A stretch of DNA of 23,023 bases, from positions 1-23,023 of IMG/VR virus record IMGVR_UViG_3300042938_000109; one strand, given 5' to 3'. How positions within the stretch are numbered: the first letter of the stretch is position 1; the number at the start of each line of letters is the position of its first letter. The notes below the pieces were generated by a model. It had not been told where the DNA came from. It was given only the letters and a program-made list of their open reading frames with translations, and ran no database searches. The DNA is from a virus. Shown here one piece after another: positions 13,414 to 21,416 of this stretch. Both the position numbers and the translations under genes were made by a program.

Positions 13414-15744
13414 ATGCCCTTACAGAAACTTGCATTCACGCCGGGAACCAACCGAGAAAGCACCAACTACGGCAATGAAGGCGGTTGGTATCAAACCAAC
13501 AAGGTGCGCTTTCGTTCTGGTCTGCCAGAAAAGATTGGCGGTTGGACAAAGGATGCGGGCATTCTATCCACCGACATTGCCAATGTGACTACCAGTATTG
13601 CGTACCCCACAACTGGCACGTTATGGGGTGTTTGTCGTTCCTTGTGGAACTGGGTTACCTTGTCTGGGTACAACCTGCTTGGTCTGGGCACCAATCTCAA
13701 GTACTACATCCAAAACGGTACAGGTGGACTGTTCTACGACATAACGCCAATAACAGGCATCCCCCCTGCCGCAATTAGCGTTGCTTCAAACGCATTCACC
13801 ACGACTGCCTCTTCATCAGGCACTGCACGGTATGTGACTGTGACCTGTAACGTGTCGGGTTACAACGGGCAGACAAACGACTTTGTAACCATCTCAGGGG
13901 TGGCCAGCGCAGTTAACGGCATTCCTGCGGCAAACCTCAATGCTGAGTTTCAAATTACATACGTCAGTAGCTCTACATTTACCATACAGGTCTATGTCTC
14001 ATCGGCTGTTACGGTGACTGCTGGCACAACGGGCGCGGCTGCTTTTGCAGTGCAGATTTCAACGGGTGGCGATGTATACACCGTTGGCGTAGGCTGGGGT
14101 TCTGGTGGGTGGGGTGGCTCGACTGGCCCCAGTGTTGCTACCGCACTAACTTCAGCTATTACTAGCACAACTTCTACTGGGGCTATTAGCGTCAGTTCCA
14201 CAACCGGGTTTGCGGCCAGCGGGAACATTGTTATTGACACTGAAATTATTACGTACCCGTCTGTTACTGCTACCACCTTTGCATCTCCTGTGGTTCGGGG
14301 GGTTGGTACTACGGCGGCAACACACACGGTTGGAACACCTGTATATCAGTATTCATCCACTGCTACAGGCTGGGGCGCTGCTGCTCCTATAGGTTTTGGT
14401 ATTGGGCTGCAATTGCGTACTTGGAGTGAGTCAAACTACGGCCAGAACTTGGTGTTAAATCCTCGTGGTGGGGCAATCTACTACTGGGTTGCAGATGCAA
14501 CACCTACCATTTTTAATAGGGCGCAGGTAGTTTCCGCTTCCAACACCAATACCCAAAATAGTATTGCTTACTGGGATGCAGATTCGACATGCCCCACGGT
14601 GTGTAACTTTGTGTTGGTATCCGACTCAAGCCGATTCACAATTGCTTTTGGTACGAATGACCCTACTGGGGTATATGCCACGGCAGCACTTGACCCCATG
14701 CAGATTCGATGGTCTAACCAAGAAGATTTGTTGACATGGACTCCCGCTATCACCAACCAAGCAGGGGATTACCGACTGAGCCACGGCTCGGCCATTATCA
14801 TGGCCCAGCAGACACGCCAAGAGGTTTTGGTGTTTACTGATTCAGCCATTTACTCTATGCAATATATTGGTCCGCCCTACGTGTGGAGCTTCCAGATTCT
14901 GGGGGACAACATCTCTATTGCTGGCCCTAATGCTGTGGCAACTGCTACCAACATCACGTACTGGATGGGACTAGATCAGTTCTACCAATACTCTGGTAGG
15001 GTGGATGTTCTGCCGTCTACGCTACGGGAATATGTGTTCACCGATATAAACAGAACACAGTCTTTTCAAATTGTGTCAGGTACAAATGAAGGCTACAACG
15101 AGGTTTGGTGGCAGTACTGCTCTTCTACGTCCAACGTAATTGACCGTTATGTAATCTACAACTACAAAGACAATGTTTGGTATTACGGCGATTGGGCAAA
15201 CTACAACGGCGCGTATCAAGGCCGTACAGCATGGCTGGATAGTGCGTTGCGTGCCTCCCCAATGGCTACAGCTTATGGCGTTGCTGGCGGAAGTTCAAAC
15301 GCAATTCTTGTTTACCATGAGAGTGGTGTGGATGATGGTACGGTCAACCCAGCGGTTCCCATTGTGGCCAATGTGCAGTCTTCCGACTTTGATATTGGGG
15401 ACGGCAACAACTTTGGGTTTGTGTGGCGCTTGATTCCTGACCTGACGTTTGACGGCTCCAGCGTAAATACTCCAACAGCGTATTTCACAGCCATACCCCG
15501 AACTTTCCCTGGCGCGGCATACGGAAGCTCAAACAACCCCGCAGTGCAAAGCACCCAGAACTATCAGAACCAGATTACGTACAACGTGCAACAGTTCACC
15601 CAACAGATATACGTGCGGATTCGTGGGCGGCAGATGGCATTCAAGGTAAGTTCTGGGACCACGGGGTCAACGACAGACGGGTTGGGGGTGCAGTGGCAAC
15701 TGGGCGCTCCTCGCATTGACCTCCGTCCTGACGGCAGGAGATAA
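13414..15744 (+). CDS. P22 gp10-like packaged-DNA stabilization / tail hub protein
   Basis: This 776-residue protein opens with LAFTPGTNRESTNYGNEGGW, then KVRFRSGLPEKIGGW, the characteristic start of the gp10-type stabilization protein of podoviruses, which closes the channel below the gp4 ring. It is longer than the roughly 470 residues of P22 gp10 because of inserted beta modules: residues 115-215 (NDFVTISGVA, EFQITYVSSSTFTIQV) and about 244-313 (SVSSTTGFAASGNIVI, VVRGVGTTAATHTVGTPVYQ). The second half (from about 330) has the propeller-like text seen in this family, for example SDSSRFTIAFGTND, QEVLVFTDSAIYSMQYIGPP and NYKDNVWYYGDW. It is followed directly by the next gene (TAA then ATG). 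Placement after the lysis genes rather than next to the gp4-like gene is unlike P22. Confidence 0.82.
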   Translation: MPLQKLAFTPGTNRESTNYGNEGGWYQTNKVRFRSGLPEKIGGWTKDAGILSTDIANVTTSIAYPTTGTLWGVCRSLWNWVTLSGYNLLGLGTNLKYYIQNGTGGLFYDITPITGIPPAAISVASNAFTTTASSSGTARYVTVTCNVSGYNGQTNDFVTISGVASAVNGIPAANLNAEFQITYVSSSTFTIQVYVSSAVTVTAGTTGAAAFAVQISTGGDVYTVGVGWGSGGWGGSTGPSVATALTSAITSTTSTGAISVSSTTGFAASGNIVIDTEIITYPSVTATTFASPVVRGVGTTAATHTVGTPVYQYSSTATGWGAAAPIGFGIGLQLRTWSESNYGQNLVLNPRGGAIYYWVADATPTIFNRAQVVSASNTNTQNSIAYWDADSTCPTVCNFVLVSDSSRFTIAFGTNDPTGVYATAALDPMQIRWSNQEDLLTWTPAITNQAGDYRLSHGSAIIMAQQTRQEVLVFTDSAIYSMQYIGPPYVWSFQILGDNISIAGPNAVATATNITYWMGLDQFYQYSGRVDVLPSTLREYVFTDINRTQSFQIVSGTNEGYNEVWWQYCSSTSNVIDRYVIYNYKDNVWYYGDWANYNGAYQGRTAWLDSALRASPMATAYGVAGGSSNAILVYHESGVDDGTVNPAVPIVANVQSSDFDIGDGNNFGFVWRLIPDLTFDGSSVNTPTAYFTAIPRTFPGAAYGSSNNPAVQSTQNYQNQITYNVQQFTQQIYVRIRGRQMAFKVSSGTTGSTTDGLGVQWQLGAPRIDLRPDGRR

Positions 15745-16386
15745 ATGGCAACTAACATAATCACCAACCGCTATCGGCCTGTCGTAGCGCCGCGCCTGCC
15801 GTCCGCTCCGCAGGAATACAACGCCCAATACCAAGAGCAGTTTATGAACATCTTGCGGTTGTACTTTAACCAGCTTGATAGTTTGTTGGGCGTTGTGGTG
15901 GGGGATAACGGGGGACGGTTTGTTCAGTTCCCTTACGGAGCATTCCACGACACTACAACACAATCGGCGGCGGCAACAGGCACGGCGTATACAGTTACAT
16001 TTAACTCTACTGGTCTAAGTAACGGCGTTGCTATAGGGTCGCCAACATCAAAAATTACTGTTACAAATGCAGGCATCTACAACTTCCAGTTTTCCTTGCA
16101 GCTTGATAAGGCATCTGGTTCCGCAGGGCACGCTTACATTTGGGCGCGGATAAATGGGGTAGACGTTGCGTATTCCGCCAGTGAAATGGCTGTTCAAGGA
16201 ACCGTAGCAGAAAACATTGCAGCTTGGAATTTTGTGTTATCTATGCAGGCGGGGGACTACTTTGAGCTGATGTGGAGTGTGGATGACACCAACGTCCAAA
16301 TTAAGGCTGTTGCGGCAGCGGCTCCAGTCCCGGCTATTCCCTCGGCAATCTTGACTGTCACATTTGTCTCGGCGCTCTCAACATGA
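15745..16386 (+). CDS. Virion protein with C1q/TNF-like jelly-roll domain
   Basis: This 213-residue protein has an N-terminal helical part (residues 20-55, EYNAQYQEQFMNILRLYFNQLDSLLG) of a type frequent in phage tail proteins as an attachment segment. After a linker comes a beta domain (70-213) with TAYTVTFNSTGLSNGVAIG, TNAGIYNFQFSLQL, IWARINGVDVAYS and MQAGDYFELMWSVDDTNVQI. That strand order resembles C1q/TNF-like trimeric jelly rolls used in phage appendages. It starts immediately after the gp10-like gene's stop. It may form a tail knob or head decoration, and could bind a receptor. Its stop overlaps the ATG of a 12-codon frame. Confidence 0.75.
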   Translation: MATNIITNRYRPVVAPRLPSAPQEYNAQYQEQFMNILRLYFNQLDSLLGVVVGDNGGRFVQFPYGAFHDTTTQSAAATGTAYTVTFNSTGLSNGVAIGSPTSKITVTNAGIYNFQFSLQLDKASGSAGHAYIWARINGVDVAYSASEMAVQGTVAENIAAWNFVLSMQAGDYFELMWSVDDTNVQIKAVAAAAPVPAIPSAILTVTFVSALST

Positions 16387-16421
16387 TACCATTTGAACAA
16401 TTAACCAGGAGTACGCTATGA
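16383..16421 (+). CDS. Candidate 12-codon coupled mini-cistron (MIPFEQLTRSTL)
   Basis: The frame begins at an ATG overlapping the previous stop (ATGA at 16383-16386) and its TGA overlaps the next gene's ATG (ATGA at 16418-16421). It thus joins the two long genes with a 4-nt overlap at each end. It has no Shine-Dalgarno of its own and contains that of the next gene (AGGAG, 16407-16411). It could be a coupling device, a tiny peptide or a coincidence. Confidence 0.3.
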   Translation: MIPFEQLTRSTL

Positions 16422-17572
16422 GCGGTGGCGGCGGATTCGACCCCGGCAAAGAGCTTGCCAACCTTGACAAAAGTTTAAGCCTTTCACAGAATGCGCCGCT
16501 GATTGCAGCGGCGACTGCCATGTATTTTACTGGCGGGGCTCTTGGCGGGGAGACGCTTGCTGGAGCAGGGACGGCGGGCGCGGGAGCCGGGGCTGCTGGT
16601 GCTGGGACTGCGGCTGGAGCACTTGCTGCCGACAGCGCGTATTTAGCTGCCTCTGCGTTAACACCGGCTCAGGCTGCTGCCGCTGCTGCTGGATCAGTTG
16701 AGGCGTCTCAATTGGCGGGACTTGCAAGTTTGGCCCCCGCCGCTCCCGCCGCTGCGGCTAGCGCCCTTCCCGCCGCTGGTGCTGCTGGTGTTGATGCCAT
16801 TGGGTCTGGGATAGCTACTCCCTATGTGGGCGGGCAGGCGGCGATGGTTCCAAGTGTTGCGGCTCCCGCCGCTCCTGGCGGTATTGCAGGCATGGCAAAC
16901 TCCGCCGCTAACTGGTACGGCGGACTCCCCGCCGTGGCCAAATACGGCATTCCCCTGGCGGCTGCGGCAATGCTGGCAGACCGCAAGAGTCCCTATCCCG
17001 AAGCCCCGCCGTATGACGGCCCGTTGAACAAGCTCAAGTACGACCCAGACCGCTACAAGCCGCTTGAAGTCAAGCCGCCTACCCCCTACACTCCGGTGTA
17101 CAAAGACTACCGCAACATGGCTGGCGGCGGGCTTACAAGTATTGGAGAACAAATAAAGCGGCTTGCACAAGAACAAGAACAGGGAAAGTACGCCACCCCC
17201 CCACTGAGCTACGACCCTGCCCGGTATGACGCTGAAGCTGGCACAAAGATGGTTGCCCGGCCCGGTATGGCTGGTGGCGGTTTGGCCGATCTTGGCGGTT
17301 ATGCCGACTACGCTCGTGGTGGGCGCATGCTCAAAGGCCCAGGAGACGGCATGAGTGACAGCATCCCCGCCACCATTGCAGGCAAGCAACCCGCCCGGTT
17401 GGCCAACGACGAGTTTGTGGTTTCTGCCGATGTGGTGTCGGGCTTGGGTAACGGCTCATCGGACGCTGGGGCCAAGCAGTTGTACAAGATGATGGACCGG
17501 GTTCGCGCCGCCAGGACAGGTAAACAAGCACAGGCCAAGCAGATCAACCCGACCAAGTACATGCCAGCATGA
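16418..17572 (+). CDS. Ala/Gly-rich virion protein with conserved C-terminal domain
   Basis: This 384-residue protein has a short N-terminus, then an Ala/Gly/Pro-rich hydrophobic stretch (about 25-190) with low complexity, possibly membrane-active. A Pro/Tyr-rich linker (190-230, PPTPYTPVYKDYRNM) follows. Two MAGGGL motifs occur near residues 230 and 285. The C-terminal domain (about 302-384) contains GDGMSDSIPATIAG, QPARLANDEFVVSADVV and AKQLYKMMDRVRAARTG, a pattern I know from many environmental phage structural proteins. The ribosome site is AGGAG, 6 nt before the ATG. It overlaps the GNAT-like gene by 4 nt. It is likely an internal or ejection-associated virion protein, by position and composition. 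Confidence 0.75.
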   Translation: MSGGGGFDPGKELANLDKSLSLSQNAPLIAAATAMYFTGGALGGETLAGAGTAGAGAGAAGAGTAAGALAADSAYLAASALTPAQAAAAAAGSVEASQLAGLASLAPAAPAAAASALPAAGAAGVDAIGSGIATPYVGGQAAMVPSVAAPAAPGGIAGMANSAANWYGGLPAVAKYGIPLAAAAMLADRKSPYPEAPPYDGPLNKLKYDPDRYKPLEVKPPTPYTPVYKDYRNMAGGGLTSIGEQIKRLAQEQEQGKYATPPLSYDPARYDAEAGTKMVARPGMAGGGLADLGGYADYARGGRMLKGPGDGMSDSIPATIAGKQPARLANDEFVVSADVVSGLGNGSSDAGAKQLYKMMDRVRAARTGKQAQAKQINPTKYMPA

Positions 17573-17982
17573 CGCTCACTGTCCAGCATGTCCCGCAACA
17601 GTACACCGCCCAGACTTGGCCGTTGGTGGAGAAATTCATCGCTGCAACAGAGAAGTTTGGCGGGGATGACTACTCGCTTGAGCAGATCAAAATGTACGTC
17701 ACGCTGGGACATTGGACGTTGTTAGTGGCCACTGACGAAGACAACCAGCTTCACGGGGCAATGACAATCGCTTTTCAAAACTACCCCAACGACAGGGTGG
17801 CGTTTGTGACTAGCGCAGGGGGTGCAGGGATTGTCAATGAGCCAGTACTGGATCAGTTAAAGGCGGTGTTGCGCGGCATGGGCGCTACCAAGATTCAAGC
17901 GGGCGGGCGTCCAGCAATGGTTCGCCTGCTGGAGAACCAGGGATTTACACGGCGTTATACCGTGGTTGAAACAAAGATATGA
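17569..17982 (+). CDS. GNAT-fold acetyltransferase-like protein, possibly inactive
   Basis: This 137-residue protein follows GNAT fold order: N-terminal helices (WPLVEKFIAATEKF), strand WTLLVATDEDNQLHGAMTI, strand DRVAFVTSAGG, then a helix and RLLENQGFTRRYTVV, which resembles the usual C-terminal GNAT ending. The acetyl-CoA pyrophosphate loop, normally Q/RxxGxG/A, is not clearly preserved; AGGAGIVNEPV occupies its place. Such proteins recur between structural genes of environmental phages. It overlaps the upstream virion gene by 4 nt, and 10 nt separate it from the next start. It may modify a virion or host protein, or be a non-catalytic structural relic. Assignment to the fold is fair; activity is doubtful. 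Confidence 0.65.
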   Translation: MTLTVQHVPQQYTAQTWPLVEKFIAATEKFGGDDYSLEQIKMYVTLGHWTLLVATDEDNQLHGAMTIAFQNYPNDRVAFVTSAGGAGIVNEPVLDQLKAVLRGMGATKIQAGGRPAMVRLLENQGFTRRYTVVETKI

Positions 17983-17992
17983 GGGCACTGTG

Positions 17993-19621
17993 ATGTTCAA
18001 ATTTACCGACATACTCGACTTTTTTATGGGGCCACGCTTGTACATGGGCGGGGGTGGCGGCGCTCCTCCGCCTACACAGACCACGGTGTCCAACACAAAC
18101 ATCCCTGAGTATGCGCGTCCATACGTAGAGACGATGCTTGGCACAACCCAGCAGCAGTTGTACAACTACGAGACAGACCCGACCACGGGGCAGAAATACG
18201 CCACTAGCATGAAGGGCTACACGCCGTTCAGCGAAGACCCATCCAAGTACGTTGCTGGGTTCAGCCCCATGCAGGAGCAGTCGTTCAGGGGAGCCGCCAA
18301 CATGGGCACATCTCCCCAGTTGGACACGGCGTCGGGTATTGCGGGCTTGGCAGGACAACGCGCTATGGGGGCAAGCTACGACGCAGGGCAGTTTGGCAAT
18401 CAGTTCCAAGCGCCCCAAGACTATCAAACCGGGCAGTTCAACTCCCAACAAGTCAATGCACCGCAGTTGCAAGACTTGCAAATGCAAGGCCCGGCTAATG
18501 TAAACGCGCCCAACTTGCAGCAGTATCAGATGGGGCCTGCCGAGCGTGTCAGCGCAGACAGCTTTAACCAACCTGGAACTGCTAACCAGTTCATGAACCC
18601 CTACATGCAAAATGTAGTGGACATCCAGCAACGCGAAGCCCAGCGTCAAGCCGATATTGCAGGCACCCAGCGTGCTGGTCAGGCGGTTCGTTCTGGCGCA
18701 TTTGGTGGCTCCCGTGCAGGGTTGATGGAAGCTGAAGCCGCACGTAACTTGGCCACGCAAAAGGGCGACATCCAAGCACAAGGGCAGAACGCCGCGTTCC
18801 AAAACGCGCAACAGCAATTTAATGCCGAGCAAAACGCACGCATGCAAGCAGCGTTAGCCAACCAAGGCGCGGGTCTTACTGTGGGTCAGCAAAATCTTGG
18901 CGCTCAATTGGGCATACAGCAACTGGGTTCAGGTCAAAACCTGCAAGCGCAGTTGGCCAATCAAGGCATGGGGTTCAATGTTGGCCAGCAGAATCTGGCT
19001 TCGCGTTTGCAAACCCAGGGGCTTGGCTCTGGACAAAACCTCCAAGCACAACTGGCCAACCAGCAGCAAGGTATGAACGCGCAACAAATGCGTGAACAGT
19101 CCCGACAGTTTGGCGCAGGTCAGGGCATGACCGCCGCACAGCAACGCGCACAGTATGGGTTGGCTGGCCAGCAAGCCGGGGAGCAGTCTCGCCAGTTTGG
19201 TGCAGGCTACGGCATGCAAGGGTTGCAGACCGGGCTGCAAGCCGCTGGTCAGTTGGGTCAGTTGGGCCAGACGCAGTACGGCCAACAGGTTGGCAACATT
19301 AATTTGCAGAATCAGTTGGGCGCTCAACAGCAAGCGCAGCAGCAAGGCATCTTGAACCAGCAGATTCAGAACTACGCCATGGCGCAGCAGTACCCCCAGC
19401 AGCAGTTGGCCTTTATGAGCAACATGCTGCGCGGCTTGCCGATGCAGTCCACCAGCACCAACATGTACCAAGCCGCCCCCAGCAACGTGTCGCAGTTAGC
19501 AGGTCTGGGCATGGCAGGTTATGGCTTGAGCAGAATGGCAGGTATGAAAAAGGGCGGCAAAGTTAAAGCCAAGCAGCGCCCAGCAGGTCTGGCTGAGCTG
19601 GCACTCTCCAAAATAGGGTAA
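17993..19621 (+). CDS. Gln-rich probable internal virion protein with helical repeats
   Basis: I choose the ATG at 17993 (542 residues, MFKFTDILDFFMGPRLYMGG). GAGGG at 17981-17985 is 7 nt upstream; a GTG at 17990 and a TTG at 17966 are in frame but less well placed. Residues 20-70 contain PPPTQTTVSNTNIPEYARPY and a KYATSMKGYTPFSED turn. The rest is Gln/Ala/Gly-rich, with a predicted helical segment QQREAQRQADIAGTQRAG and RSGAFGGSRAGLMEAEAARN. A 33-residue repeat occurs twice (DNA 18859-18957 and 18958-19056) with a third partial copy. It ends with a basic RMAGMKKGGKVKAK tail. Similar proteins are found among ejection-protein genes of podoviruses, so injection with DNA is likely. Confidence 0.74.
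   Translation: MFKFTDILDFFMGPRLYMGGGGGAPPPTQTTVSNTNIPEYARPYVETMLGTTQQQLYNYETDPTTGQKYATSMKGYTPFSEDPSKYVAGFSPMQEQSFRGAANMGTSPQLDTASGIAGLAGQRAMGASYDAGQFGNQFQAPQDYQTGQFNSQQVNAPQLQDLQMQGPANVNAPNLQQYQMGPAERVSADSFNQPGTANQFMNPYMQNVVDIQQREAQRQADIAGTQRAGQAVRSGAFGGSRAGLMEAEAARNLATQKGDIQAQGQNAAFQNAQQQFNAEQNARMQAALANQGAGLTVGQQNLGAQLGIQQLGSGQNLQAQLANQGMGFNVGQQNLASRLQTQGLGSGQNLQAQLANQQQGMNAQQMREQSRQFGAGQGMTAAQQRAQYGLAGQQAGEQSRQFGAGYGMQGLQTGLQAAGQLGQLGQTQYGQQVGNINLQNQLGAQQQAQQQGILNQQIQNYAMAQQYPQQQLAFMSNMLRGLPMQSTSTNMYQAAPSNVSQLAGLGMAGYGLSRMAGMKKGGKVKAKQRPAGLAELALSKIG
18859..19056 (+). repeat. Two 99-bp repeats encoding 33-residue helical units
   Basis: Two units start with LANQG and end with LGSGQNLQAQ (offset 99 bp). 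A third, incomplete copy follows (LANQQQGM). Each 33-residue unit can be split into three 11-residue segments with similarly placed Leu/Gln, compatible with a hendecad helix. The DNA copies are diverged at synonymous sites. Confidence 0.8.
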
Positions 19622-19630
19622 GGAATATTC

Positions 19631-21358
19631 ATGATTAACGTCAACCAGATTACCGCCCAAATGGCGCGGATGTCCGACCAAGCGTTGCAGCAATACGCGG
19701 CTATGCACAAGGCCGACCCCTACACGTTGTCGTTGGCGCTGTCTGAGTCCAACCGCCGTAAAGAGATGCGTCAGGGTGCACAGGCGGGGCAGCAACAGCC
19801 GCAGCCTAAAGTGGTTGACCAAGAAATTGCGCAGATGGGGCCACAAATGCCGCCCCAACAAGGGATGCCACCGCAAGGTGCGCCGCAAGGCACGCCGCCA
19901 CAACAGCTTCCAGAAGACAGCGGTATTGGTCAGCTCCCGGCACCTAATATGCAGCGCATGGCTACTGGTGGCATCGTTGCTTTTGAAGAAGGCGGAGAAG
20001 TTCCCCGGTTCCGAGTTGGGGGCCAGCCGCAGGGGTACTCACACGGTATGGTTGACCCCAGCGGACTTTTTGGTGTACACCCGGAATCTTTGGCTTATGA
20101 CCAAGCACGAGTTGAAGAAATTCTTGCGCGTAGAAAAGCTGCGGAGAGAGCGGCCCAAATTAAATTTCTTGAAACTGCCGCACCCGATACTGCACAAAGA
20201 ATGAAACAAGAAGATGCGGCGCGTCTCCAACAATCCACTGCTCCCGCGCCTGTCCCCCGCGCTGCTCCCGCAGCACCCCCGCTTCCAGCCACGCCTGTTC
20301 CCGGTGCTACCCCGGCAAGAGGAATAAAACCCGGCGGCGGTCAAGGACTGAATCCCACCGTTGGCGGCGAAGGGCTGATGGCAGACATCCCTGGCCTGAC
20401 TCAGACCGCTACAGGCACTGCAAAAGAGTTTCAAAATATGCGTGACCAGTTTGGCGAACCCACTGTGTCGCAAGCAGTGCAAAACAAAATTGGCACGTAC
20501 ACACTAGCCCGCGAAACAGACGCCAAAGCTGCACTCGATGAAATCAAAGCCGATCAAGCCAAGCAAGGCTTGGGCATGGAAGCCGTCGAAAAAAGAACCA
20601 AAGAACGGGGAGAAAAGTTGAGCAAACGCGAAGCTGATCTACCTGGGTTGGCCATTTTCCAAGCAGGACTTGCCATCATGTCCGGGGAATCTCCGCACGG
20701 GCTGGTCAACATTGGCAAGGGTGCGGGCGTTGGGGCCAAGGCCTACACCGAAGGGTTGGATAAGTTGGAGGCGTCTCGTGAAAAACTGGACGAAGCCTTT
20801 GACAAGATCGACATGTTCCGTCAAAACCGTGCGGACATGAACGCCAAAGAAGTCCGCGCTGCCCAGAAAGACATCCGCGCTACCAGGACAGAAGCTGAAA
20901 AACTGGGGTTGGACGCGCTTCAAAAAGACGGCGATATGAACCGGGCAGATTCACGGGTTGCGTTTGGCGTAATGTCGGAAAACCGCGCCAAGATGTACGA
21001 CATCAATGCAAGAGAGCGAATGGGGCTAGCTCAAATTTCTGCACAAGAAAGAATTGCAGCGAAGCAAGCGGAAACGGCAAGACTGAGTTCCCCTCTCCAC
21101 ATGTACCAACAGCTTGGTAATGAGCCCGAAGGAAGCCCGTTACTTAAAGGTTTTGGGCTGTTCAAAGAAGCGGACAAGGTACCTATGCTGTACAAAGCCT
21201 ACACATCACAAGCCGCAGACCCCTTGAAGGGCGGTGAGTTCATGGCCCGGTACCCCACGTTTGCTGTGTATATGGCAGGTATGGGCGGTGCTGGCGGAAG
21301 CAGTTTTGTCGCACCCCCTGCAAATGCCCCTGTACTAAGAGCGCCGGGTCAGCGATAA
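19631..21358 (+). CDS. Probable internal virion protein with MATGG motif
   Basis: This 575-residue protein begins with a helical domain (1-48, ITAQMARMSDQALQQYAAMH, then DPYTLSLALSESNRRKEMR) that I recognise as a recurrent start in aquatic phage proteins. A Pro/Gln-rich linker (50-100) leads to QLPAPNMQRMATGGIVAF (101-118) and EEGGEVPRF. Another Pro/Ala-rich linker covers about 195-235. From about 250 the protein is largely helical and charged, with SGESPHGLVNIGKGAG and KLEASREKLDEAFDKIDMF. The start has a TAAGGAA site from the previous stop. Position between two probable ejection proteins, and composition, suggest packaging inside the head and delivery with DNA. No catalytic motif is visible. 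Confidence 0.73.
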   Translation: MINVNQITAQMARMSDQALQQYAAMHKADPYTLSLALSESNRRKEMRQGAQAGQQQPQPKVVDQEIAQMGPQMPPQQGMPPQGAPQGTPPQQLPEDSGIGQLPAPNMQRMATGGIVAFEEGGEVPRFRVGGQPQGYSHGMVDPSGLFGVHPESLAYDQARVEEILARRKAAERAAQIKFLETAAPDTAQRMKQEDAARLQQSTAPAPVPRAAPAAPPLPATPVPGATPARGIKPGGGQGLNPTVGGEGLMADIPGLTQTATGTAKEFQNMRDQFGEPTVSQAVQNKIGTYTLARETDAKAALDEIKADQAKQGLGMEAVEKRTKERGEKLSKREADLPGLAIFQAGLAIMSGESPHGLVNIGKGAGVGAKAYTEGLDKLEASREKLDEAFDKIDMFRQNRADMNAKEVRAAQKDIRATRTEAEKLGLDALQKDGDMNRADSRVAFGVMSENRAKMYDINARERMGLAQISAQERIAAKQAETARLSSPLHMYQQLGNEPEGSPLLKGFGLFKEADKVPMLYKAYTSQAADPLKGGEFMARYPTFAVYMAGMGGAGGSSFVAPPANAPVLRAPGQR

Positions 21359-21416
21359 TATTTTCTGTGCGCAACCCCAACGCCGTCGCACGGGCAACAC
21401 AATTTGAGTGACAGAC
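21359..21416 (+). other. Intergenic gap (58 nt), no clear signal
   Basis: This is the longest gene-free stretch in the window. I see no strong Shine-Dalgarno, promoter or terminator hairpin with a T-run. A GTG-started 14-codon frame spans 21367-21411, ending 5 nt before the next ATG, but it has no ribosome site. Confidence 0.5.

Noticed and set aside
17966-17992. TTG at 17966 as start of the Gln-rich virion protein
   Set aside because: It lies within the GNAT-like gene without a ribosome site; GAGGG at 17981 serves the ATG at 17993.
17945-18847. Antisense open frame of 300 codons opposite the Gln-rich protein
   Set aside because: Shadow of CAG/CAA-rich sense codons (read as Leu/Val/Cys); no ribosome site that would support it.
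21367-21411. GTG-started 14-codon frame in the gap before the giant virion gene
   Set aside because: No Shine-Dalgarno and no overlap with either neighbour, so less supported than the mini-cistrons at 4788 and 16383.
21359-21416. Rho-independent terminator between the last two genes
   Set aside because: Only a weak GTGCG/CGCAC pairing with a long loop and no T-run after it.
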